NCBI GenBank assembly: GCA_019914945.1
Contig: CM034107.1
Span: 10,974,001-11,038,000 of the forward strand
Direction: 5' to 3'
DNA length: 64,000 nucleotides
Source: Typha latifolia
Lineage: Eukaryota > Streptophyta > Magnoliopsida > Poales > Typhaceae
The notes under the pieces were generated by a model. The model ran no database searches. It saw only the letters and a list, made by a program, of their open reading frames with translations, and was not told the origin of the DNA. This document shows, piece after piece, positions 47,918-59,723 of this stretch. A program made the translations under genes and the position numbers. How positions within the stretch are numbered: position 1 is the first letter of the stretch; every line of letters begins with the position of its first letter.

Positions 47918-49303
47918 ATGAAAGAGAATAAAGGAGAGGAGCTCCTAAGCCTAAGCTTAGGCATTAATACTATTACTACTACTACTGCATGGTGTTCTAA
48001 GAAGCGAAAGGGGAGAGAAGACTTCATGGCGAGTGATAGGAAGTTCTTCAACTTGCTCCAAATCAGAGACCAAATGCTGAGAGCGACAAACACCAAGAGA
48101 TACTCCTGTGGAGTCGAAGATGGAAAGAATAGTCTGCAGGTGATTCACTTGCTTCTCGCCGCCGCCGCCGCCGCAGTCGATACGAACGGCGGCGACGTTA
48201 ACACGGCCGTCGACGCCTTAGGAGAGGTTTACAAGACCGTTTCTTTGAAGGGCGATCCAATCCAACGCGTCGCAGTCTACTTCGCGGACGCATTGGCTGC
48301 GAGGATTCTGACTCCGAGATCTCCGTTTTACCAATCGTTTATGTTAACTCCTACTCCTGAAGTGGAATTCTCGGCCTTCACTGACCTCTATAGAGCCTCT
48401 CCTTACTACCAGTTTGCGCACTTCACCGCGAACCAAGCCATCGTTGAAGCCTTTGAGGACGAGGAGAAGGAGAATGGAGGTAGATTGCATGTCATAGATT
48501 TCGATGTGTCGTATGGATTTCAATGGCCTTCTCTAATCCAATCCTTGTCCGATAAGGCCACGAGTAGCAAACCGATCGCTCTTCGCATAACGGGGTTCGG
48601 TAGAAGCATCCAAGAGCTCAAAGAAACCGAGATGCGCCTCGTTCATTTCGCGAATTGCTACGACAACTTGTTCTTGAAATTTGAAGGGATATTCAGAGGT
48701 GATGATGCCACCGGTAGAAGTATAAAGATTGAGGAAAATGCGACTGTCGTTGTGAATTCTGTGTTCTATCTGCGAAATTTGAGGAGCTCTACAGAGATAT
48801 CTGATGCATTGGCTGTTTTATACTCGTTGAATCCATCCTTGGTAGTCTTGGTAGAGAAAGAAGGTAGACAAAGACAAGGAGGCTTCTTGTCAAGATTCAT
48901 GGAGTCTTTAAATTATTCTGCAGCCATGTTTGATTCTCTGAATGAATGCCTCCCAGCTGATAGCATGGAGAGGCTTAACATCGAGAAGAATAGTCTCGGC
49001 AGAGATATTAAGCATGCGATCGTTAACGGAGACGAGGAAGATGAGTATTTGAATCATGAGGTATTACAAGAGACTTGGAAGGAGAGGATGGAAAGAATTG
49101 GGTTCGAAGAGATGAAGTTGAGCTCAAGGTCAGTGAGCCAAGCAAGGCTGCTGTTAAAGATCAAGAGCCAGTATTCGACGACAGATCACGGCAGTAATGG
49201 TGGATTTCGAGTTATTGCGAGGGATGAAGGCAAGACAATATCTTTGGGGTGGCAAGATAGAATTTTGATCACAGCATCTGGATTTACTAGGAGACATCTA
49301 TAA
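47918..49303 (+). CDS. GRAS-family transcription regulator, possibly RAD1/TF80 group
   Basis: This is an intronless 461-residue protein. A short N-terminus bears LSLSL at residues 10-14, an LxLxL EAR-type motif known to recruit TOPLESS corepressors. The GRAS domain runs from about 71 to the end: leucine-rich region I (IHLLLAAAAAAV), a VHIID variant LHVIDFDVSYGFQWPSLIQS from 190, leucine-rich region II (about 220-255), a PFYRE-like region (about 275-345) and a SAW region ending SLGWQDRILITASGFTRRHL. The final segment departs from the usual SAW motif. FTDLYRASPYYQFAHFTANQAI and the HVIDFDVSYGFQWPS block recall the RAD1/TF80 class, which in Medicago and Lotus functions in arbuscular mycorrhiza, but I could not verify the subgroup. 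The family call is certain; the subgroup is tentative. The start is the first ATG after microsatellite-rich leader. Confidence 0.93.
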   Translation: MKENKGEELLSLSLGINTITTTTAWCSKKRKGREDFMASDRKFFNLLQIRDQMLRATNTKRYSCGVEDGKNSLQVIHLLLAAAAAAVDTNGGDVNTAVDALGEVYKTVSLKGDPIQRVAVYFADALAARILTPRSPFYQSFMLTPTPEVEFSAFTDLYRASPYYQFAHFTANQAIVEAFEDEEKENGGRLHVIDFDVSYGFQWPSLIQSLSDKATSSKPIALRITGFGRSIQELKETEMRLVHFANCYDNLFLKFEGIFRGDDATGRSIKIEENATVVVNSVFYLRNLRSSTEISDALAVLYSLNPSLVVLVEKEGRQRQGGFLSRFMESLNYSAAMFDSLNECLPADSMERLNIEKNSLGRDIKHAIVNGDEEDEYLNHEVLQETWKERMERIGFEEMKLSSRSVSQARLLLKIKSQYSTTDHGSNGGFRVIARDEGKTISLGWQDRILITASGFTRRHL

Positions 49304-52300
49304 AAGTTTCTTATGCTTCACTCATTGTTTTCTTGATTTCTCGTGCACATAAGATAAAATCTTTGTGATTGCAACACAGTTTGATTCTTTTTCCCCTTTA
49401 GTTTTTTTTTTTCTTTGTTATTCAGAATCCAAACATAATATTTTTACCACTTCAGCATGTTTAGCTTCTCCTTTCAGAAATCGAAAATTCCACGGACAAA
49501 CTTTAAATTTAATCTCTGCATTTTATTCAGACAACTTTAGTAGCCCCACAAAAGGACTGCTTGTATTCATTCACAGATTATGTAAACTGAGATAGGTACA
49601 TCAATGGAAAATATTATTTTGTGTGGGCAAAATTAGTACAAGCTTGACTCTGAAATGTTGAACGACAATCTAATACAGTATCAAGCAACCGAGACTAAAA
49701 CTCTGAAGTTGAAAGTTGTAACTTCTAACTCAAGCAATCTGTTAATCATCCTACAAGGCTGTGACTTGCTATGGATGAAGATGGATTATGTAAGACTTAT
49801 CTCAAGATTTAGGTCAATTCTAAGCATAATCACAGTCATTTGCTGATATTATCTTCCATTTAATTAAGATATGCGTGATGATATCATTGTGGAAATGCAG
49901 CTGAGCATCTTCATGGACTTGTTCTCATTCTGCGGCTGTCAGAATCTTTTAGCTGAAATGTTGGTTTCCTGATATCATATAGCTTTTCTAACTAAGATTA
50001 TAAAACTTCAACATGGTATTGTATTCTGATCCACTGCATAAAGATTTAATTAACTTTTGATGTGTACCAACTTGTCAAATATGACATGCTTCTTATTTTC
50101 AGATTCGACAAAGTTCAGATGAAAGAACCGATGCATGAAATAATTAGTCAACATAGATTACATCTCACGATAATCAGAAAAAAAATGCATAACTAAATGG
50201 TGAATGATTTGAAATTGGAGGTATCTTCTGAGAAATTTCTCATAAGGATAAGTCCATCAACACAGGGGGATATCTTATACAAGAGAACTTATTTATGTTC
50301 AAACTATTTACCCAAAAATTGAGAAAATGATGATAGGCATGGACTTTGTTTGGAAAAATTGCTCTGTAATGAGAAATACCTCAATTTTATATGATTTTAG
50401 TAGATAAACAGATAAGGACTAAGACCGCGATAAGTATTGCCTATTTTAGATAATATGAGAGGTTACAAGAACTTCATGCTTCTCAAATTTCTCAGGAGTA
50501 GATTGTTCTAGGAGAGATATTGTTGAATTCTTCCTCCAAATGTTTCCCAGTAATGGAATGGAAAGGTCTTTGATCATTCAAGTCAATAGATTCTTAGGCT
50601 CCATACCAATAAGGCAATAAGTCCAACCTACGAAAGATGCCTCTTTTGGGATTCAGAATAAGACAAGATCACAATTAATTATGCGTATTTGGCCGGCTAA
50701 TCTTTACTTACATATAAGATCTGGAAGTCTATTTTCTCGGTATCTAGTCACATAGCAAGAAAAGAACAAAAGCCTGGTTCTGATTTACATATCTTAATCA
50801 ATCATCTTTAGATGCCTCTTCTGTCTTCCACCGAATAACTTCGCCTCAAAGAATCAAATGGTACTCTTTCTAGAAATGAATCAAACAACTTGGATGGTAC
50901 TGCAACTGAATTAATCATCATTGAGATAATTAAATAGGCGTATTTTTCTAAGAATCTGGTTATAATTACTGAAAAATTATTCGACAAATAGTCCAGTCCT
51001 GCTCTTTAATACATCTGCAACAACATTGCGTTCTTCCTCTCAGATAAACTCACTTTCTTAATTCAAATTTTTATTCATCTTAACTTTGGTCGTGATTATA
51101 TAGTGTTTGAACACTATTTATGTGCTAAATAATCCATCTCGTTTGATATCTATAGAATTTAGGAGTTGAGGATGCATTTAAGCTTCAAGCCTTTGTTTTT
51201 GTAATAGCCACTAGTCCCCTGTCTCAATTATTAGACCACTTTCCATCAGCTTGGGGATGAAGCAAATTATTGCAGAGTGATATTTTGTTTTGCTAGATTT
51301 GCATATTGTCTGGTATGGATTTTCTAGAGCATTTTGGGCCCAGAAATCTAATGAGACAAGTGAACTAGAGGAGTAATGAAAGATATAATAACATAGGAAA
51401 TAATCAATATTTATGCTGAATTCCTCTGCAAGTGGTAATATATTTCGAAATATTGATAGAGTCTGAGATGCCAAGCTTTATGGAAAACAATAGGTTTATT
51501 AGGCGTTGTCAGTGAATAGATAAGCTTTTTCATTAGTAACTATGTAATTTTTTCCTCTGCTGAATTGTACCACTAATAATGGATTCAAGAACAGATCAGC
51601 TTCTGTCCTTTAAACAAAGGTAGATGGATTAACTAAACAAACCTTTCTTGTTTCTTCCATAATTGTACTTTGTTGCATGTGCTTCTTCCATTTGCCTTGC
51701 AGGTAAAGATTGAACAAAGAGCATCTTATCATGTTTGATGCACCAAAGTTTTGCTTGGTCAAAGCAGATCCCTATGCAGGAATCACAATTATTCAATTGA
51801 GTTGATTCCCATGTATCTACCAAAGACTTTTCTAGCAGTAAAAGTACAGTATGCCACAAAAAAAGTCCATTCCTTAGGCTTGATAAGTTGGATAGAATAA
51901 GTATGAACGAAAGAGAGAGATAGAAATAAAATGAAAATTCTAATGATCTTTAGCAATGACTACTACTTTATAGGATCCATGACATAAAGTTGGCAGGTAG
52001 AATTTGGTCACACAGAGTAAATTGTCCCATTTAACTCTTCTTCTGGGAGCTGTAACTTTCTTGATAGTTAATCCATCAGTCTGTTTTTAAAAATATATAT
52101 GAATATTGACCTCCACTTTAGATTTCAATAATTGTGATACACTGATATAAACCATGCATCTTGTGCATTATGTTTCACTCCTGTTGAAAGTTTTCTAAAC
52201 CCTGATGAAATTTTTCTCAAGATGTCTCACTCATAAGAATTTGCTTCTTGGTTAACAAGAGTAAACCTTTTGAGTTATCTTACCCTACACTTCATTCAAA

Positions 52301-54313
52301 ATGCATCTATGAACCAAATAACACAGCAGATCAGGGAATTGTCAACTCTTTCTTAGTACTTTGTTTCATGGAAAGATCTCTTAGGATCATTAGACATGCT
52401 ATTGCTGCAACCTGATTTCACATATTTTAGCTATTAATGGAATCAAATTACTGTGGTATGGGACTGAAATACTCCTGTTTGATCCACATCCAAAGCAGAA
52501 ACATCATTTCTGCTATGTCCTGCAGTTGTCTGTAATCACCATCGATTTTGTGTCTATTGTACATTGGTAGTTGAACAATGCTCAAATTTCTTCTACTTGA
52601 CTAACATGATATTATCTGCTAATGCAGAGTATAATCAAAATAAAGTTTTAACAATTATATACAATTAATCTGCATTCTGGAGACATTTCCAATAAGTTTA
52701 TGCCATTGCTGACACAGTCTGCTGTCCTATGCTGTATTTTACTTGAATAGCTCCTTTTATAATATCCATAGAGATAAACATATTGTAACAAGTCTCCTTT
52801 TATAAAATACATTGCACAGCCATCTGGAGACCCAAGAGGCAACATTAATAATTAAAATATGCTTCAGATTGACTTAATTAATGGGTTTAGACTTAAGAAA
52901 TTTCCTCATTGACTACTGATCATGAAAATTGAAAACAATCTATAGATCAGGACATGAATATTAATTACAACAGATTCCTTTCATAGATAGTTCTCATTGA
53001 AGCCAGACTAAATTCAGAATGCACATGTAGCATTTCATCTATGATGCACTACCAATATGGTTTTGGATGGTTGGAGAAAAGTTTCTCTTTGCCAGTGAGG
53101 ATTTTTTTTTTTTGATCATTCATGAGCCTGAAGGCTAGATATGGGCTGGACAAAGGGCCAACCCTCCCTAGATACAGAGACACTTTAGGCCCCACCGAGC
53201 TTTTAGCTATCTAGTCTAGGCTTCAAGCCATATGCGTCGCCGAACAATTGCTTCGAATCAAACGCCGCCAAGACCTGCTCCAAGCCGTTGCGTTGTCAAG
53301 CTGTTCTTCCAAGCTAACCGCACTGCCGAGCCATCAACCGAATCGAGCCAAGCCACCAAACTACCAACCACTAAACAATTTCTCCACAATATTGTTTGGG
53401 GTTGGAGTTGAACTCATGACCTCCTTGGTCATGAGCAAGATACCTACCAACTTTACTAGAGTTGGTTGGTTCTTTGCCAGTGAGGATGAATTTGCTGATT
53501 ATCTTGTATGTCACCCAGTGACCAGCATGGATCTTAATTTCCTCAAGATGCTTGAATGACTTGACGATAAATTTGTGTCGATGTCAAAATAGTGAATTCG
53601 TCTTTGCAATAACATCTCTAGAAGAACTAAGCCATGTTTCTAATTGATAAAAAATGTAACTCTTTCTGTACCCATTTTTGAGCTTGTTGGCCTGGCCTGT
53701 ATATAGTAGGTTTTATAAAGCAACATTGACACCTTATAACAATTATTTTTCATCTATTTTCTGGTTAGAAATTAGGTTAGTTGATCAAAATTGCTTCTCT
53801 ACTTACTTTTGTTAAATCTTAAAATCTTTCATATCTGAAAACCTGACCAATATGTTTGATTATTGGATAGTTTTATGACTTGGTTTTTACCCTACAATTA
53901 CTTACTATATTATCATGCAGATTCGACCAACAATGAAATCAAACATTGTCCTAAAATGAAATGAACCATTAAATCTTAGCGAAAACTTGAACTGGGGGAC
54001 TGTTGACTGTTTCATATCATCTTACCTTAATGAGAAACGGCAAGAATTCGTGCATATAGGCAAAAGAAATAGAAGAAACCAAATAATACAATATAGCCTG
54101 ATAAATTATTTGAAGAAATATACATAAATAAAACATGTCTCTAAGAGAGGACAGATTGCACATAAGGTCATTAAGTACCAACGGTTTGTCCTAATTCCTA
54201 GAAGAAAAGGTGAATCAACTAAGAAAGTTGGCAAAACCATCAAGAAAATGGAATATGTGTGCTTAGGCATTTGCCTCTATATAGCTGTTTAATTACCTGA
54301 GAAAAAATGAATG
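49304..54313. other. 5-kb intergenic region with one SINE-like insertion
   Basis: Apart from 3' UTR sequence of the flanking convergent genes and the retroposon at 53103-53470, I see AT-rich sequence without coding frames above about 90 codons, without recognised domains and without obvious tandem repeats. Confidence 0.6.
53103..53470 (-). mobile_element. SINE-like retroposon with perfect 17-bp target duplication
   Basis: TCTTTGCCAGTGAGGAT occurs at 53086-53102 and again, identically, at 53471-53487. Between them is a 368-bp element whose plus-strand left end is a T run (from about 53102), i.e. a poly(A) tail on the minus strand. At the opposite, 5' end on the minus strand there is a perfect A-box match TAGTAAAGTTGG followed, at tRNA-like spacing, by a B-box-like AGTTCAACTCC (two differences from consensus). 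Orientation, tail and duplication agree with L1-type retroposition of a tRNA-derived SINE. The intact duplication suggests a fairly young insertion. Confidence 0.8.
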
Positions 54314-55816
54314 CTAGATCTCTCCATTCTTTTTCACAAAGTCCCAGGACCCAGAAGGAAGAAAGGAGAATCCATTCTCCAAGGGATCAAATGATGCTCT
54401 TGGAAATTCATCTAGTCCCCCATAGTTAAATGGATCGAAGCTCATTGGAGATAAATTGCTGGGCTCATTGTCAAATCCTTTATAAAAATCTAGGACATCA
54501 ACATTGTCTATGTAGTTTGCCATGAAGTTATTTCCTCCGGTTTCCACTTCTGTTGGTGCTTCACTACCTCTGCCTTGATCTGACGCTCCTGAACCTTTTA
54601 TTTCATCTGATGGAAGCGCAGGGGAATGACCTTGGAAAAGAGCAACATGGCCAAACAGCTTGTCCTTCCTAGAGAATGTAGTTCCGCAGGAGCAGAGCCA
54701 TTTATCATGGCCACAGTGTTTCTCATGAGTTTTCAGGTCGGCTAGAACAGAAAACTTCTTGGTGTTGCATCTTCTGCAAGTATAGCTCTTGGCACAGTGG
54801 CTCCTTTTGTAATGGTTCTTCACACATAAAATTGTTTTCAGAGGCTGGAATTTCTTGTGCTCCTTGTTTCTCTTGCATCCAAGAACGGGACACGAATACC
54901 TCTTGATAAGCACGGGCTCCAAACTCGCTTCCTTGGTTGGTTTAGCAAGGGCAGCCGGAGTCTTGTACTTGTCTCCATGACCTCTCATATGCATCCTAAG
55001 ATTCGCATCCCTCTTAAATCCCTTGCCACAGATTGAACAGAAATGAGTGTGTGGTGCTAAAATCTCCTCCTTTTCCAATTGTAAGACTTCATATGAGCCA
55101 GGGGGAAGATTTTCTCCATCTAACCCACCATCTTCATTGTCCTTCACATCTTGGTCTTCAGCAGAAATAGTGTCGGTTCCTTCAAAACCACCGTCACTTA
55201 CGTCTTTAATCAACTCCTCATACTCGGAATTCATGGTTTCCACAAAAGGATATAACTTGTTTTGTTGAAAGGAACCATTTGAACCTGAACCAACAATACT
55301 AGCCAGCGGAGCAACAGAAGGGTTACTGGGTTGGTTTGCAGTTGCACCTCTCATTGATGGGAGAAGTGCACCAGCTGCCGAGATCAACTGAATTACGATA
55401 GAGGTCAGATCTGAATTCATCAGCTGCTGGCCAGGAGCAGAATCAACTTGCAGAAGTGGAAACTGACCTCCATTTTTCATGATCGAACCGACTATATCTT
55501 GAATTTGATGGACCTTTTGTTCAAGGAAGGAGAGGTTCCCTAGCATCGCCCTCGAATCCCAATCCATAGCTTGATTGTTGACAAAAGAAGATGATTCTAT
55601 TGGACCCGGCTTTGCAATTATTAATTCAGGTTGACAGGAATAGAGTGCTGATTTGTGCAAAGGAGGGGTGAGTTCAGGGATGGTTTGCTTATTTCTATCA
55701 TCAAAACATATCTCTCTTGATCCAGACCGGGAGAACATCTGATTTGCATTGAGATTTCCAGATGGCACATTCATTGCAGAGGAGTTCCCAAATGTAGGCC
55801 TATTCTTATGATCCAT
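54314..55816 (-). CDS. STOP1: C2H2 zinc-finger transcription factor, STOP1/ART1-like
   Basis: This is a 500-residue protein without coding introns, the same size as Arabidopsis STOP1. STOP1 proteins activate genes for proton and aluminium tolerance (malate and citrate efflux) and phosphate and nitrate responses, and act in the nucleus. Four finger-like units are visible: C260/C263/H276/H280; C309/C314/H335/H340; C347/C350/H364 with C368 or H370; and C375/C377/H390/H397. The N-terminal stretch FLEQKVHQIQDIVG looks like a short coiled coil, and the C-terminus DEFPRASFDPLENGFSFLPS is typical of the family. The ATG at 55816 opens a family-like N-terminus (MDHK). Upstream, a 5'-UTR intron is likely: donor near 56170, acceptor near 55829 (minus strand), with the transcript starting further upstream. 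Family regulation is largely at protein stability, which the DNA does not show. Confidence 0.93.
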   Translation of the reverse strand: MDHKNRPTFGNSSAMNVPSGNLNANQMFSRSGSREICFDDRNKQTIPELTPPLHKSALYSCQPELIIAKPGPIESSSFVNNQAMDWDSRAMLGNLSFLEQKVHQIQDIVGSIMKNGGQFPLLQVDSAPGQQLMNSDLTSIVIQLISAAGALLPSMRGATANQPSNPSVAPLASIVGSGSNGSFQQNKLYPFVETMNSEYEELIKDVSDGGFEGTDTISAEDQDVKDNEDGGLDGENLPPGSYEVLQLEKEEILAPHTHFCSICGKGFKRDANLRMHMRGHGDKYKTPAALAKPTKEASLEPVLIKRYSCPVLGCKRNKEHKKFQPLKTILCVKNHYKRSHCAKSYTCRRCNTKKFSVLADLKTHEKHCGHDKWLCSCGTTFSRKDKLFGHVALFQGHSPALPSDEIKGSGASDQGRGSEAPTEVETGGNNFMANYIDNVDVLDFYKGFDNEPSNLSPMSFDPFNYGGLDEFPRASFDPLENGFSFLPSGSWDFVKKNGEI

Positions 55817-57483
55817 CCAAAGTATCTATCTGTCTCATAATAGTAAAACCAGCAAGAAATAATCAGAAGCAGGAACTAAGCTACGAAACCCAGACCTACA
55901 GGTACCCCTGGATCCCTATTCTTATATCAACAACACCCAAAAGAGAGAATCTGAAAGAAAGCCATAACTTTGGAGGAGGACAAAGAAGAACAAAAAAGAA
56001 ACCCAAAAGTTAACTTGTAAGCATGCCCACGAGCAGAAATTGCCGTTAATGAAACCCTTTTTTTTTATTGATCCAAACGATCTAAAAATGCAACCTTTAC
56101 CCTAGATTACACCGAAAGAACTCATAAAAGACACGAATTTGAGATTAGAAACCGGGAAAAGAACTCACCAGAGAGGCAACCCGATGGGCTGGACTAAGAG
56201 AATGGAAGAGAGACCCACCTCCACCAACGAATAGCTCATCAAAGAACCGTCTTCTTCTCATCTCCTGGCCAAGAGCTAATTAAATGCGTCCCAATCTACG
56301 AATCCCACTCGGCTCTCTCACGACAACCCCACGTCGCTCCCCACTGCCCAAGACTCCATCGTTTGACCTCTCCCTCGCTTTGTTTACTGACGCCGCGATC
56401 AAAGAAACCATTAAGAAGAGTGGTAAAATTGCAGTTGAGTACTGACTAACTGTTACCTATAATCTATCCAGTTGATTCCTGGATAACCAATCTTATTCTC
56501 GGATAGCAATCGAATAAGACAGTGGAGTAAAAATAGTTTTTGTTTCTTATCGGTGGATCTGAAGGGAAATCCAAGAAGAGCCGCCATTAATAATTTAATA
56601 TTAACTTGAAGTCAAACAGATGAAACTAAATCCAACAAAGTTAATCTCCGTTCGCTGCATGTAGAATAATCATAACTTTATTTCAATATAAGCCTCTTCA
56701 TATAAATATAATAATAATAATAATAAATATTAGTTTATTACTACATACTTTTCTCCCCCACATATATTCTATCTAATATTTCAATTAAAATATTAGAATT
56801 ATCATTAAAATCTTTTGACTCTTTATAATTACTATTATTATTAATTTTAATAAAATAACCTCTACTTTCTTTAGATGTAAGTTATGTTTTAATATTAATT
56901 AGTTAGATTTAACTAATCAACTCAAAAGATAATTATAATATTTTAAAATTTTTCCGTAGCAATTATATAAAGCCAAATGGTACAATAACAACTATTAATT
57001 TCTCTCTCCTAATAGAATAGTTGAGATTAAATGATACTAAATAAAATTAACCGAAAGTACCCGCCACTTTTCTAAATGATAAGGATAAATTAGTTATATT
57101 TTATTTCTCTCTTAACTATCTATTTTTTTTATAAAAATTAAAAAAAAATAATAAATTGGCAAGAGTCACGCAACTATTATTAAGAAAACAGTTATAAGAA
57201 TAAACAATAAGAAAATACTTAAATTCTAATAATTTTTTTATCGATTAATCTAGTCACAGATGTAAAATGTCTTATATACCCTTTAATTTAATAAAGGATT
57301 AAAATTATTTTTAATAACTAATTGATTAGTATGGAATCATTGCTCATAAATAAAAACCTCTTATTATAAATCACAAGATATATTACAAGCACCAGGACTT
57401 TAGCAAACATACACAAATTATCTCAGATAAACACCAAGACACACAAATCAACATCAATGCCTCCCAGTTCTCAACTCAGTTAA
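55817..57483. other. STOP1-like gene leader/promoter and AT-rich intergenic DNA
   Basis: About 55817-56300 probably holds the 5' UTR with one intron (CTGGTGAGT-type donor on the minus strand). From about 56580 onward the sequence is extremely AT-rich with (AAT)-type runs near 56709 and no coding frame, up to the stop codon of the I9 gene. Confidence 0.6.
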
Positions 57484-58647
57484 TTAGGGAATAGTCATGT
57501 GGTGTAGAAGTCTCCCAGGTAGGGGGATTTTGTCATTAGGGATTGCCTGAAGAACACCAGGTTGCTCTGAAAAAAAAATTAATAATAATTAAGAATGTAA
57601 ACAAGCTATATATGTATATATGACATATAACTAGTTAAAATAATTTATATGTCTATGGATTATGGATGGATGACTTTTTTTTTTCATATTATGAAATACG
57701 ATCTTCTATTTTAAAAATAACAGTTAAATATTATAATAGCATTTTTACAATATAAATACTATTTATTAAAATTATATTTTATATCACACACTAATCTAAT
57801 TATCAGTTTACCCTTGATATTTATTTCATCAGTCTACTTTATATCAAATCTAAATGTATTTATTATAATTTTATAAAAAATAATTATTATTAAAAATAAT
57901 TATTACACTCTTATTGCGGAATACAAGAGAATATGAAATAGTTTTCGTAGAATGAATAACTTATTTTAAGAATAATAAATAGAAATATCTATTCTAAATT
58001 GTACTTAATTATATTACCGAGAGTATGGGAATAAAATCGGGAAAAAAACTCTAATACCATACTGGATAACTAATTAACCTAAAAACTTAAGCTATGAAAC
58101 AATAAATTAATAATGTTACAAGTGAATTAAACTTAGCTTAGTCATTTAAGAAAGCTCTTGATACCTCATCTCAGATCAAAATCACACACATAAAAAATAC
58201 TGATAAATAAATGACTAAACAGGGAGGAAATAAAGAAGAAAAAAAAGAAGACTCACTCAAAATTTCAAGAACTTGCTCTGGAGTGAGCCATGCAGCAAAA
58301 GCATTAGCAGAATGTGTATAACTATACACCAACGCCTCCTTCGCAGCCTCCTCACTAAAAGATTTGAATTTGATTAATAATTCTTATGGGCTTAATTAAG
58401 AGATATTAATAAAATTAAGAAAAGAAAAAAAAGAAGCATATAAGAATTATGACCTGCCGAAGATGGCGACGAGAATCTTAAGATGAAACGCAGTTGGCTG
58501 TTCGCTCTCCGGTGTGACAACATAGACGATGTAAATGGCGGCGTTGGGTGGAATCTTCGCCGTTATCAGAGTTGAGAAGGAGGAGAGAAAGATCAAGAGG
58601 GAGAAGAAGAAGAAAGGAATAATAATTTTATTGCGAGATGTCTTCAT
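57484..58647 (-). CDS. Secreted inhibitor-I9 domain protein (subtilisin-propeptide-like)
   Basis: Three exons on the minus strand, 58647-58454, 58354-58257 and 57566-57484, join in frame through GT-AG introns to 124 residues. Residues about 8-30 are a hydrophobic signal sequence (IIIPFFFFSLLIFLSSFS, then TLITA). The mature part is a lone inhibitor-I9 domain: AIYIVYVVTPES, then FHLKILVAIFGSEEAAKEAL, VYSYTHSANAFAAWLTPEQV and LEILKQPGVLQAIPND. This is the propeptide fold of plant subtilases without a protease domain, as in Arabidopsis SPI-1, which inhibits subtilases. It probably acts in the apoplast on subtilases. The tail after the domain is short (KIPLPGRLLHHMTIP). The intact frame over three exons argues against a broken subtilase gene, although such genes are a possible ancestor. 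Confidence 0.88.
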
Positions 58648-59723
58648 TTTTCTCTTAACCTTCTTCTATTTCTTCTTTGCTTTAATATTTGTAAAAATTT
58701 AAGCCATCCAACAACTATTTATTTTCTCATTTATGAGTCGAAATCCAGCATATCAACCAATGGGCATGCCAGAAAACAATTGTTAAATCATCATCTATTG
58801 TCGTTAACTATCTAGTTTATTAATAGCCCATTGGCTATTAGTGCCAAATAAAATAAGAATGCGTGTAGATTTTATGGTATAATTAATCATCTAATTAAGT
58901 TGATAAGTTAATGGTTGACGCAGGGTGGCTTAAGAAAATATCTAATTAGGCATTGTTGATGGTATCTAGCATCAAGTATTTCGCATTTATCATAGTTTAC
59001 ACCTTAGATTTCACACTCTAATATATTTGATTTTTTTTTCAATATGACTTATTCTCTAAGTACATATGAGTGAAAGGAATGTGTCTTGATGTCAATCCTG
59101 ACATTAGTTTTTGTAATTATATATCAGATAGCCCAGTTTTTAATAATTAAAAAGATTAATGCGTCACGAAAAATAAATTATAGAATTTATGTGGGAATTA
59201 TCCTAATTTAAAGCACACATTATGTTTGTCTATGTAAGCATTATATATGCAATGTGCTTATTTTTAATTTTTTTTACATGATTGGTCTATGTTAGCTAAT
59301 GTGAGATTATAAAGTAGAATTAATTAATTTACAAATTACTCTTTCTAAGAGTGGACAAGGCCTAATTAGATTTAAAAAATCAGTATATTTAAGAGATAAA
59401 AAAAAGAAATAAAAGAGGAAAAAGTCTAAATATTAGTCTTGATAAAATTTTAGCTTCTCTCTGGATCATCCCACCAAGGTTATTGCTAATCAAGAGGAAT
59501 AGATTGAATCATTTCTTGAATCTCATTCATACTTAGTATCATCTAAACATCATATCCACAACAAAAAAATAAAATAAAATAAAATAAAATTAACCCTCAA
59601 AATAAACCCACCACAAACCTCTATCTTTTTTCTATATTTTTTCTTCACACAATAATTAAATAATAAAATTGTATTTTATACTACTCCTCCCAAGTCTACA
59701 ATGTACATCCATCCATCCATCCA
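58648..59723. other. AT-rich intergenic region
   Basis: Upstream of the I9 gene and downstream of the AMT gene. No coding frame is seen. It has an (AAAAT)n tract near 59568-59590 and a (CATC)n run near 59706-59724 directly abutting the AMT stop codon. Confidence 0.6.

Noticed and set aside
53248..53559. 103-codon plus-strand frame
   Set aside because: It runs antisense through the SINE-like insertion and its flank; no protein family is visible.
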